Positions 12,901 to 20,000 of a DNA stretch of 64,000 nucleotides are shown piece after piece. Every line of letters starts with the position of its first letter. The first letter of the stretch is position 1. Both the position numbers and the translations under genes were made by a program. The notes beneath the pieces are model-generated. The model was given only the letters and a program-made list of their open reading frames with translations, did not search any database and was not told the origin of the DNA. Source of the DNA: Microglena sp. YARC (taxonomy: Eukaryota > Chlorophyta > Chlorophyceae > Chlamydomonadales > Chlamydomonadaceae); NCBI GenBank assembly GCA_022414725.1, contig CM039463.1:84486876-84550875 (forward strand), written 5' to 3'.

Positions 12901-13816
12901 CCCACACACGCACACACTAACACTGCCTCCTGGGCTGCAGATTGGTAGCATGGTGTCCAGCATCAAACAAGTCTGTTCCACCCTTTCCTGTCCTATCTTG
13001 TCCTGTCCTGTTCTGTCCTGCCTCCCCACAAACGCACACACTAACACTGCCTCCTGGGCTGCAGATTGGCAGCATGGTGTCCAGCATCAAACAAGTCTGC
13101 CCCTCCCATTCCTGTCCTGTCTTGTCCTGTCCTGTCCTGTCCTATTGCCTCCCCACACACGCACACACTAACACTGCCTCCTGGGCTGCAGATTGGCAGC
13201 ATGGTGTCTAGCATCAAACAAGTCTGCCCCTCCCATTCCTGTCCTGTCTTGTCTTGTCTTGTCCTGTCCTGTCCTGTCCTACCTTCCAACACACGCACAC
13301 ACTTACACCGCCTCCTCGGCTGCAGATTGGCTGCAAGGTGTCCAGCACGGCATCCAGTATGGTGTCCAGCATCAAACAACTATGCCCTGCCCTGACCTCT
13401 CGACTCGACTCGACTCTACCCTACTCTACTCTGCTCTACTCTACTTTACTCTACTCTACTCTACTCTACTCTACTCTACTCTACCCTACCCTACCCTACC
13501 CTACCCTACCCTACCCTACCCTATCCTATATTATCCTACCCTACCCTACTCTAATAGAATCTAATAGAATCTAACCTCCCCACACACTCAAACATTCACA
13601 CCAACTCCTGGGCTGCAGATTGCCAGCATGGTGTCCAGCTTCAAGCAAGTTGCCGAGACTGAGAGCCAGCTGATTGCCAAGGAGGAGCTGTTGGAGCTAT
13701 GGAAACAAGAAGCACAGGCCATTGGCAAAAATCTGGAGGCAGCGTTGAAAAATCATAAGCAGGAGCTTGAAGAGCGTGATAATGAGCTAACTTTTCTCCG
13801 TGCTGCCGTGCTGTAG
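1..13816 (+). CDS. Large coiled-coil protein, 5'-partial, multi-exon
   Basis: The product is a long Glu/Lys/Ala/Leu-rich coiled coil with no catalytic domain visible. Exons read on the + strand: 105-197 (duplicated at 282-374), about 532-588, 3879-4034, 5483-5620, 8021-8263, 9754-10170, 10789-11025 and 13619-13816, each bounded by AG and GT. Those up to 11025 with defined edges are multiples of 3 and phase 0 at both ends, so they join in one frame. The 9754-10170 exon contains a perfect heptad run (DALATTK repeated). Stop TAG is at 13814-13816, directly before a MITE. A role in the basal body, rootlet or cytoskeleton is possible for such proteins in flagellates, but nothing here proves it. 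The start codon lies upstream of the window. The family is not recognised. Exon existence is well supported; the exact combination spliced is uncertain because many exon edges occur in several copies. Confidence 0.7.
105..374 (+). repeat. Tandem duplication of a complete 93-nt coiled-coil exon
   Basis: Two whole exons, 105-197 and 282-374, each of 31 codons, are flanked by acaag before and gtgagc after. The period is 177 bp. Bases 1-9 are the last codons of a further upstream copy, and a diverged, shorter copy ends at 588. Both full copies keep an open phase-0 frame with only conservative changes, so either or both could be spliced in. Confidence 0.8.
648..860 (-). mobile_element. tRNA-derived SINE, family S1, copy A
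   Basis: Read on the minus strand it starts with a tRNA-like head: box A TGGCTCCATGGTAGAGC, then box B GGGTTCGAATCCC about 30 nt later. A unique body with GGTAAAGTAGCAGCCCG-like sequence follows, ending CACGCCCCACCAGGC and a TTATCATTAC tail. Other copies are at 6398, 7088, 15164, 34066 and 48903. It lies in an intron of the coiled-coil gene. Confidence 0.75.
910..1110 (-). mobile_element. SINE-like family S2, three partial tail copies
   Basis: TTACAGTCC-type starts at 919, 1029 and 1099 are followed by diverged versions of the S2 body (pattern AGGGACTTGCC and TGACAGGAAGGGC). These are the 3' part of the family read in reverse. See the fuller copies at 9413-9705 and 60913-61075. Confidence 0.5.
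1120..2400. repeat. Tandem CTAACTGATTCTCTTCC-type array split by a TIR element
   Basis: Imperfect 14-17 bp units (CTAACTGATTCTC variants) run from about 1150 to 1415 and resume at 2198-2400. The 1416-2197 element sits inside the array, so its boundaries can be read cleanly against the array background. The stretch is intronic in the coiled-coil gene. Confidence 0.7.
1416..2197. mobile_element. TIR element family T1, copy 1 (782 bp, non-autonomous)
   Basis: The ends are TACCGTACTGCTCTCAAAAT and, inverted, TACCATACTGCTCTCAAAAT; the inverted repeat continues to about 29 bp with one mismatch. The interior is AT-rich with repeated TTGACGG/TTGACGTT motifs and no credible ORF. TA at both ends suggests a TA target duplication (Tc1/mariner-like), which is inferred. 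Relatives are at 39386-39871 and 46519-46904. Confidence 0.7.
2440..3878 (+). repeat. Five acceptor-side copies of the 3879 exon, with CCAAACCCA spacer
   Basis: Copies of the first 60-80 bases of the exon at 3879 (GTGAACCTGAAGCTGAC...) begin near 2451, 2663, 2829, 3109 and 3490. They are separated by AC-rich CCAAACCCACCAAAC spacers that are themselves tandem. The copies carry small indels and substitutions, so they are diverged duplicates rather than an assembly echo. A MITE interrupts the junction region of the 3109 copy. Confidence 0.75.
3176..3350. mobile_element. hAT-like MITE family M1, copy 1 (175 bp)
   Basis: It begins CAGGGCACTTCCAAGCGCGC and ends TCAATGGAAGTACCCTG, with inverted termini CAGGGTACTTCCA/TGGAAGTACCCTG. 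The 8-bp flanks are GTACTAAC and GTACCAAC (7 of 8 identical). Sister exon copies near 2735 show the uninterrupted GGTACCAAC, which is the expected empty site. Related copies are at 13830 and 34455. Confidence 0.8.
4035..4260 (+). repeat. Two donor-side copies of the 3879-4034 exon
   Basis: Directly after the real donor at 4035, the last ~80 exon bases (ending in CATGCAGCCAGCATGAAG and a gt donor) recur at about 4067-4150 and 4184-4260. The first copy keeps a usable donor (CAG|gtgtgt). The second ends in GAG followed by tag and has lost it. Confidence 0.75.
4437..5380 (+). repeat. Acceptor-side copies of the 5483 exon plus an AC-rich ~85-bp array
   Basis: TAGGAGATGGAGGC acceptor copies occur near 4436, 4497, 4557, 4620, 4686, 4747, 4811, 4876, 5010 and 5276. 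Several are extended by GCCCGCTGCATGG...CAATCAGCTAAGGCTCCTGC, the first coding bases of the exon at 5483. In 4497-4860 the unit has collapsed to the acceptor plus CAGTACAAACCACCACCATA. The intron is thus an array of decayed acceptor edges. Confidence 0.75.
5740..6340 (+). repeat. Donor-side copies of the 5483-5620 exon and poly-C repeats
   Basis: GCTGATTGAAACGGTGT..., the exon's 3' half, recurs at about 5739-5801 and 5850-5902, each ending in a gt donor. A further exon-middle fragment is at 6280-6335 (CAATCAGCTAAAGCTCC). Two ~165-bp repeats at 5935-6080 and 6100-6260 each contain a run of 30 or more C; these homopolymers may be mis-sized in the assembly. Confidence 0.65.
6398..6650 (-). mobile_element. 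tRNA-derived SINE, family S1, copy B
   Basis: On the minus strand it shows box A TGGCTCAATGGTTGAGC and box B GAGTTCGAATCC, then the same body as copy A and the CACGCCCCACCAGGC end. The stretch between the boxes is internally duplicated (TTCTTCGTTCTTTGTAGGAG occurs twice), so this copy is longer than the others. Confidence 0.75.
6660..7060. other. Intronic stretch with short duplications and a GA microsatellite
   Basis: GACGTCCAGATGTTTTGAAT-type units are repeated at 6680-6765, and (GA)n lies at 6887-6915. No coding potential is seen. It belongs to the large intron between the 5483 and 8021 exons of the coiled-coil gene. Confidence 0.5.
7088..7286 (+). mobile_element. tRNA-derived SINE, family S1, copy C
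   Basis: This is the clearest copy: box A TGGCTCAATGGCAGAGC at about 7105, box B CGGGTTCGAATCCC at about 7138. The body is GCGGTCGCTGTCAACTGCCA then GGTAAAGTAGCAGCCCGC, ending CACGCCCCACCAGG and AGTTATCATTAC. A functional tRNA is unlikely because no acceptor stem pairs across the head and the body continues past the 3' end. Confidence 0.8.
7680..8020 (+). repeat. CATTCATC microsatellite and a partial upstream copy of the 8021 exon
   Basis: (CATC/CATT)n and (TTTA)n fill 7725-7865. A copy of the first ~105 exon bases follows at 7870-7975 (GAGTTGGAGCTGGCTGAAAA onward), preceded by a usable gcag acceptor but lacking a donor. The true exon at 8021 starts with nearly the same sequence. Confidence 0.75.
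8335..8535 (+). repeat. Dispersed GC-rich repeat R6, copy 1
   Basis: It matches 34885-35058 over its length, including GAGCGACAGGTGGCAA, GAGTTAGTTACAAGACC, ACAAATGGGTAACCCTGGGG and a terminal GGGGGCTTCGCC hairpin. No ORF or terminal inverted repeat was found. It is a dispersed repeat of unknown class. Confidence 0.6.
8690..8740 (+). mobile_element. SINE-like family S2, tail fragment
   Basis: It reads GGGCAAGTTTTTCAAGCCTA then TTTGGCTACCCCTGGACTGT, the 3' part of family S2 in the forward sense. Confidence 0.55.
8795..8950. repeat. Tandem GTAGTCCGATTGGGGGCGGAG hairpin units
   Basis: Three units of about 36 bp each hold CCCGTAGTCCGATTG and a GGGGGCGGAGCCCCC palindrome, preceded by GGGGGGCGAAGCCCCCC. 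The palindromes can form strong stem-loops. They lie in an intron and no terminator role is implied. Confidence 0.65.
9413..9705 (-). mobile_element. SINE-like family S2, two tandem copies
   Basis: Two copies read in reverse from GTTACAGTCCAGGGGTAGG, at 9419 and 9559. The second is near full length. On the minus strand its head reads GGGCCCCCATCGGTAAAACG, then CAAACC-type sequence, AAGCCTTCATATCACGG, GGGCAAGTACC and TGGACTGTAAC. A TATG/CATA microsatellite adjoins the end (9341-9415), as expected for a SINE tail. Confidence 0.65.
10033..10105 (+). repeat. 21-bp coding repeat encoding the DALATTK heptad
   Basis: GATGCTTTGGCCACCACTAA and near-identical units repeat in frame three to four times inside the 9754-10170 exon. 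Each encodes one coiled-coil heptad, so unit gain or loss would lengthen the rod without breaking register. Confidence 0.8.
10465..10788 (+). repeat. Acceptor-side copies (88-bp period) of the 10789 exon; poly-G run
   Basis: GTAGGCCCGAGACAAGGAGC copies occur at 10610 and 10698 before the true acceptor at 10789. Each carries about 48 exon bases and then TCACA(C/T)GATCAACATAGTA intron. A 29-base poly-G run is at 10530-10556. The repeat GGCAGGCCAGCATTAATTCC at 10482-10540 recurs at 59220-59330. Confidence 0.75.
11046..11736 (+). repeat. Exact 91-bp x 8 array of 18-codon exon-like units
   Basis: Units start at 11046, 11137, 11228, 11319, 11410, 11501, 11592 and 11683. Each has a 54-nt open block (CTTCAGCTGTCTCAGGTGGC onward, reading LQLSQVASALHEGGLRQE or close), then gtgaga and a 37-nt spacer with GGGTTTAGGGTTCTGTCC. 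Seven of eight are preceded by AG; unit 4 has AAT. The 20-nt space between the donor at 11026 and unit 1 argues against all units being spliced. The array may be a set of cassette micro-exons or a donor-edge array. Confidence 0.75.
11760..12280. other. Intronic stretch without recognised features
   Basis: It contains a short (ATG)n run, repeats of ATTACAAATGTACCATACT, and TG-rich sequence with TGTGCTGTGTTGTG at 12000-12110. No coding exon is evident. Confidence 0.4.
12283..13380 (+). repeat. Nine acceptor-side copies of the 13619 exon
   Basis: GGGCTGCAG followed by ATTGGCAGCATGGTGTCCAG recurs near 12283, 12439, 12565, 12693, 12817, 12941, 13066, 13191 and 13325, at 123-157 bp spacing. It carries the exon's first ~30 bases (IGSMVSSIKQ) and then gtctg. 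Spacers hold CCTGTCCTGTCC and CACACACACGC microsatellites. The only copy that continues into a long ORF is the true exon at 13619. Confidence 0.8.
13395..13575. repeat. CTACT/CTACC microsatellite
   Basis: Runs of CTACTCTACTCTACT and CTACCCTACCCTACC precede the 13619 exon. This is simple intronic sequence. Confidence 0.85.
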
Positions 13817-13829
13817 TTCGAGATCACGG

Positions 13830-14012
13830 CAGGGTACTTCCAAGCGCGCGCTGGCGCGCTGCCTTTTTGAGCCCCACTGCGCGTTTCGTGCAGTTTTTTG
13901 CAAACCCCTGTGGGCGCAGCAAGCAATTTTTGCGCTTTTTGCCCCACAAAGCGCAGTTTTTTTGTTTTCAAGTGCTAAAGTGCCGGCCAATTTGGTCAAT
14001 GGAAGTACCCTG
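13830..14012. mobile_element. hAT-like MITE family M1, copy 2 (183 bp), at the 3' end of the coiled-coil CDS
   Basis: CAGGGTACTTCCAAGCGCGC ... TCAATGGAAGTACCCTG, with perfect 13-bp inverted ends. It lies 13 bp after the TAG that ends the coiled-coil ORF. Instead of an 8-bp duplication it is flanked by an imperfect ~26-bp direct repeat (CTGCCGTGCTGTAGTTCGAG at 13803 versus CTGCCGTGCTGCAGTCCGAT at 14011). The downstream copy has CAG in place of the TAG stop. Confidence 0.75.
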
Positions 14013-14099
14013 CCGTGCTGCAGTCCGATATCAGGCGCAGTTGCGGTCTGCGAAAGCAAAACTCACAGTATCGTACGCACAGCATTAAATGGCAAACGA

Positions 14100-15160
14100 C
14101 AGTTTGCCAAAGCGGTTTCGAGTCGACATGAGTCGGTCCCAGCTGGCTCGCCGTTAAGAAACTCCTAGCAACTGATATACTAGGCAGTACAGTGAGACCC
14201 CAGTTCTGTCAAATTCAATTTTGATTATACCATTCGAAAGGAAATTTTAATACCTTTCACAATATAGGCTTCGGAGTTTAGGGCTAACATCGGACAAAAT
14301 TAGTCCTAATAGGACTATTAGCTAAATTAGCCCTAATAGTGCACAACTAATTTAGCCAAACTTAGCCAAAACAACCCATAAAAAGTGCCATGTGTGTAGG
14401 AGAGTGTTGTTGTTGTGTCTGTCCAAACTCTAGGCCACTGTTTGTTTTGGGGGCTTCGTAGGGTACGTAGGGCTGCATATGTAGGGCACCTACGACGGGC
14501 TACGTAGGGCTAATATGGGCTACGTAGGGTGCGTACGAAGGGCTCCGTAATTCACTCGACGGGAATTTGTAATAGCTCACCATATATGGACTTATATTTT
14601 ATTTGATGTACACCATTCATGAGTTATCCACTGTCAGCGCTTGGTCACACAGAAGTTAAAAGCATTTAATTGTTACATGATTTCAATATGGCTAGGACCG
14701 GTTTTTATCCACAGCCCCCCTCTGGTCCTGAACAGATTTTAACTGCTACATGATTTTAAGCTGGCCTAAGAAGACTTTAGGACCCAAATAACACACTCTG
14801 TGAACATTCAACAAGGAAATGTTCAAATGCAAAACAAGCAAAACGACCCTTTGCAAACTGGTTTTCAGGTCTCTATTAAAGAAGGTCCATAGGTTTCCTT
14901 TTTAAGCCCTTCCTACACGGTTGGGCAAGTCTCTTTTAACCTATTTGGCCTGTCCCTGGACTGTAACATACATACACATACATACATACATACAGGTCCA
15001 AACATGGACCACTTATGCCAAGTATATTTTGCCATGCATTTTTGTGAGGCCTTTTATTACAAATACAGGTTTTTGCCAACTTTTAATCTAGCCATTTCAT
15101 GATGCGTGCACGGTAACCATGCCTTAGTGCAAGTGAACGGGAAGGTTCCTTTAGCCTTAC
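14100..15160. other. Intergenic sequence after the coiled-coil gene
   Basis: It holds short TTAGCC palindromes at 14270-14365, a GGGCTACGTAGGGCT array at 14450-14550, and an S2 SINE-like tail with TACA microsatellite at 14900-15000. No ORF with support was found. Confidence 0.5.
14900..15000 (+). mobile_element. SINE-like family S2 tail with (CATA)n
   Basis: It reads TTTAAGCCCTTCCTACACGG, TTGGGCAAGTC, TATTTGGCCTGTCCCTGGAC and TGTAACA followed by (TACA)n. This shows that the family's 3' end is TGTAAC plus a tetranucleotide tail. Confidence 0.65.
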
Positions 15161-15163
15161 ACC

Positions 15164-15350
15164 CTGAGTTGTGGCTGAGCTCCTAGAAAGACGTAGGTGC
15201 CGGGTTTGAATCCCCACGGGTACTCCTAAGTGTTCGCGGTCGCTGTCAACCCATTGGTAGCTTTGTCCAGGTAAAGTAGCAGCCCGGTCCCTACCGTCGT
15301 AAGACGGGGCACCCTGAATACCACGTCCCACCAGGCGTAATAATCACTCC
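15164..15350 (+). mobile_element. tRNA-derived SINE, family S1, copy D
   Basis: It has a box A-like TGGCTGAGCTCC (partly deleted), box B GGGTTTGAATCCCC, the body GCGGTCGCTGTCAACCCA and GGTAAAGTAGCAGCCCG, and the CCCACCAGGCGTAAT end. Confidence 0.7.
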
Positions 15351-15594
15351 CTGAGTTGGCTGCAAATCCATGGAACGAACCAATCCACTAGCAGGGTTCA
15401 GGGATGGGGATGGGCAGTGGCGTCGTAGTGGATCTAGGTGCATCGCAGATGCTGATATTGAAATCGCTTGCGTCTCATGAAGCAGATTTGGAAACATGCT
15501 GATTCTCCAGAAGCAGATTTGGGGGTCCTCCTAAACAGCCCTGGCTACTACTGCCCCACACGGCGAAACCCTCGTTTTACTCTTTCCCCCTGGT

Positions 15595-16085
15595 AAATTT
15601 ATTTTCCTGAAGACGGCGAAGACGGCGAGCAGCCAAATTGCTGGCTGAAGCTATGTAACCAAGTTCAAGGTCGAATTTAATTCTTCAATGGGTATCATCA
15701 AGTGCTTGGATCGGATTGTATTGTTACATGTTTTCCCAGCCAATCTGGGCTACTCGCAGTCTTCCAATATCAAGTCCCCTCGTGCGATAGCCACGGAAAC
15801 CAGGAGCACACGAAATGGATTCGAACCCATCCTTGGAATCAACTGCTTGATTGGACTTGAATCTGGTTAAATTGAAATCGTTACGTCCGTGTAATGCCTT
15901 TTCGGAATACGAATTTAATCTGCGAGACATGACCGCAGTATACCTAAACGTACCGCCTTAGACCGCTCGATCGGTCCAATCTGATTACATAGCTTGAATC
16001 TGGTTACATAGCTTCACCCAGCAATTTGGCTGCTCGCCGTCTTCGGCAATAAAGACAAAAAATATCAGGAAAATGCAAGCGCAAA
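15595..16085. repeat. Inverted pair of S4 repeats around an S3 copy
   Basis: S4 (GCGAGCAGCCAAATTGCTGG CTGAAGCTATGTAACC then GTTCAAG) is forward at 15607-15675 and reverse at 16000-16055. A reverse S3 copy (15719-15810, CAGCCAATCTGGGCTACTCG) lies between them. The two S4 arms could pair across about 330 bp. Confidence 0.6.
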
Positions 16086-16362
16086 CAAATCACATTTTCT
16101 TTTATTTACCATTTTTCCTTTTTGTTTCTTCTTCTTCTTCTTCTTCTATTGAACGATAAAAACGGTAACAAAAAGTAATCATACCTATATACTGCTTGAT
16201 AACGGTGATTATAGCTAGCTCCGGCTTACGCTATGGTGTCCATAACTTCACGTCCTGTGAGAAACGGTATTACACGAATGTAACAATTTCAATTTCAATT
16301 TCAATACTGCCTGATTTGACGAGTCCCTCCCGATAATCCAGAATTCGTCTTGGTTATTATAC

Positions 16363-16410
16363 AAGGTTGTGCAAGTCCCTTTTGCCTATTTGGCTACCCC
16401 TGGACTACAG
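16363..16410 (+). mobile_element. SINE-like family S2, tail fragment
   Basis: It reads GTTGTGCAAGTCCCTTTTGC then CTATTTGGCTACCCCTGGAC. It lies just 3' of the OPR gene's terminal array. Confidence 0.55.
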
Positions 16411-16439
16411 CATCCATGCATTATGACGCAGCCAAACTA

Positions 16440-17034
16440 TTACGACGTGGTGCTGAAGCACAACTTGCTTAGGTGCTTAAGTACAGCTTTTCTAGGTGCA
16501 GAAGTACAACTTGCACAGCACATAATCGTCTGTCTCACAAGCCTCCTCTCGCACCCTGCCATACCTATCACAAACAGGCGCTGCAGTACAGGTTGCTCAG
16601 GTGGTGAAGGACAACTTGCACGCCACGTCATCGTCCTTCTCACAAGCCTCCTCTCGGGCCCAACCATACCTATCACAAACAGGCGCAGGCGCTGCAGTAC
16701 AGGTTGCTCAGGTGGTGAAGTACAGCTTGCACACCACGTCATCGTCCTTCTCACAGGTCTGCTCTCGCACCCTGCCATATGCCCATATCACAAACAGGTG
16801 CTGCAGTACAGGTTTTTCAGGTGGTGAAGTACAGCTTGCACACCACGTCATCGTCCTTCTCACAGGTCTGCTCTCGCACCCTGCCATATGCCCATATCAC
16901 AAACAGGTGCTGCAGTACAGGTTGCTCAGGTGGTGAAGTACAGCTTGCACACCACGTCATCGTCCTTCTCACAGGTCTGCTCTCGCACCCTGCCATATGC
17001 CCATATCACAAACAGGTGCTGCAGTACAGGTTGC
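16440..17034 (-). repeat. 109-bp tandem copies of the OPR gene's stop-containing 3' end
   Basis: On the minus strand the units repeat CAGACCTGTGAGAAGGACGA through TACTTCACCACCTGA, the same coding end and stop codon (residues TCEKDDDV...FFTT) as the real terminal exon at 17035. Starts near 16573, 16684, 16793, 16902 and 17011 give a 109-bp period, with a decayed unit nearer 16470. They are 3'-UTR or downstream copies, because translation ends in the first. Confidence 0.75.
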
Positions 17035-20000
17035 TCAGGTGGTGAAGAACAGCTTGCATGCCACGTCATCATCCTTCTCACAGGTCTGATCTCGCACTTT
17101 GTTCTTGCGAACCCCTGTCTTGCTCTGTTTTAGCAACGTGGTACTGTACCATATGCGCAACCAGCGCAACACCTGGAGGGATGGTACCGCCGCTTGTGCT
17201 GCCTGCCTATCGAGGCCGCGGAAGCGTTCAGGAGAGGATATGCTGAGGAGGCGGTTGGGGAGGTGAGAACTAGGCCCCTCTCCAAGAACTTGAGCACGAG
17301 CTTGGCCATCAACGCCTAGAGAGTGTCGAGTGCTGCTGTTGGACGTAGATTCCACAGTCGTGAGGGGTGCAGAGGGCGGTGTGGGTGACAGGTGAGGGGA
17401 AGGCGGGGAATTCACTGCCAAGACGTTTATCTCTGGCATCAGTAGCCTTTGGGTGGAGCTCCCGCTGCCGTTGCTGCTGGTCCTGCTGTTCATGCTGCTG
17501 CTCCTGCTGCTGGCGATGGATGGGGGATTCCTGCTGGTATTGCCGCTGAAGGCAAAGCGGGAGGTGGGAAGATTGGGGGGCAGAGAGGGGGATGGAGTGT
17601 AGAAGCTGACCCCCACCTGCTGCATCATCTCATGTGCATTGTAGCTACTCGCCATGTCGATTGCCACTTGATGATTTGCTCGGCGCCTGCACACAGTTAT
17701 CAGGGGGGAGTTCTAAATCAAGTTCAAGTGCTTGGATCGGATCGGATCGTAACATGTTTCTGTAGACAACTCTGGGCTACTCGCCGTCTTCCAATCTCAA
17801 GTCCCTCCGTGCAATAGCCACGGAAACCAGGGAGCATAATAAGCGGATTCGAACCCCACATGCTGTGTCATCTCATCAGCATTGTAGCTACTCGTCATGT
17901 AACGTCGGTTGCAGTGTTTTTATTTCAGATTTCTGTAGTCCAGGTTGAGTAGCTACATGATTTCAGGATAGTTGCGTAGCCATCGCATGGCAGAGCGCAA
18001 AGCGCGGAGCCTGGTGGGTTCGGGGGGCAGCGCGTCCCGATATCGGGGGGTCCGGGGGGCGTGGCATTCTACGGAATGGCAACGGAATGGCGACGCGTCG
18101 TCGAAAAATGAAACACTGGCCGGTTGCCACTTGGTGGTTTGCTCGGCGCCTATGCAATCAATGTGTGAATACATAAATAGTACTCAAATAGTACTCAAAT
18201 GTACAACCGCCCTGACCTAATCCCCCACCCCCCCACCCACACAACGGCAGCATGCACCCGGTTCAGGTTGTTAAATAGGTGTGCAGGGTGTTAAACCTAT
18301 ACCTAAACACCTGTGTATGTACATCATTGGTTAATGATGTAGGTGTTGAATACCTGGAACACCTGTTTAACAACCTGAACAGGTGCAGGCTGCCGTAGGG
18401 CATCCCACCTCACCCACCCAAAAAACATCCCACCGCTATACCATGAAACAAAAGCTAGGGAGAAGATGCACAATGCCACACACACCAGGCACCACGCACC
18501 GCACTAGGCACCCCACCCCACAATCACAAACACATGGACGAGAACTGGTCACTCAGCCCTCTAGTGGGGTGGAACTACAGCATTGCAAGAGACCACCACA
18601 CACCACACCACCACCAAACTACTCCTGACCACAATCAACATACCACCCACACACCACACTCACACACACATGGAAAAGAACGGGTCTCTCAGCTCGATAG
18701 AGGGGTGGAACTGCAGCCTTGCCAGAGACCACCACACACCACACCACCACCAAACTACTCCTAACCACACACACACACCATGCATCACACGCCACACGAG
18801 GCACCACAATGCCACACTCACCAACACATGGTCAATAACTGGTCTCTCATCCCACTGTAGGGGTGGAACTGCAGCCTTGCCAGAGACCACCACACACCAC
18901 ACCACCACCAAACTACTCCTAACCACACACACACACCATGCATCACACGCCACACGAGGCACCACAATGCCACACTCACCAACACATGGTCAAGAACTGG
19001 TCTCTCATCCCACTGTAGGGGTGGAACTGCAGCCTTGCCAGAGACCACCACACACCACACCACCACCAAACTACCCCTAACCACACACACACACCATGCA
19101 TCACACGCCACACGAGGCACCACAATGCCACACTCACCAACACATGGTCAAGAACTGGTCTCTCATCCCACTGTAGGGGTGGAACTGCAGCCCTGCCAGA
19201 GACCACCACACACCACACCACCACCAAACTACTCCTAACCACACACACACCATGCATCACACGCCACACGAGGCACCACAATGCCACACTCACCAACACA
19301 TGGTCAAGAACTGGTCTCTCATCCCACTGTAGGGGTGGAACTGCAACCTTGCCAGAGACCACCATACACCACACCACCACCAAACTACTCCTAACCACAC
19401 ACAACATGCACCACACAATAAAACAACATACCACCCACACACAATGCATCACACACCACACCATGCACCACACAATAACACAACATACCACCCACACAAT
19501 GCATAAAACACCATACCATGCACCACACAATAACACAACATACCACCCACACAATGCATCACATACCACAACATGCACCACATAAGAACACAACATACCA
19601 CCTACACAATGCATCACACACCACACCATGCACCACACAATAATACAATATACCACCCACACACCATGCATCACACACCACACCATGCACCACACAATGA
19701 CACAACACACCATCCACACACCACTCCAGGGACCACACACCACACTCACACACACATGGACGATAACTGGTCTCTCAACCCATTAGAGGGGTGGAACTGC
19801 AGCCTTGCAAGAGACCACCACACACCACACCACGACCACTACTCCTAACCACACAGACACACACACACCATGCATCACACACACACACCATGCATCGCAC
19901 ACCACACCAGGCACCACACACCACACTCACCAACACATGGTCGAAAACTGGTCTCTCAGCACATTAGAGGGATGAAACTGCAGCCTTGCCAGAGACCACC

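Noticed and set aside
17845..17900. Box A for SINE family S3 (TAGCTACAATG on the minus strand)
   Set aside because: That segment is a copy of OPR exon 7 and not part of the repeat. Only a box B-like GGTTCGAATCC is left, which is not enough to claim a tRNA origin for S3.
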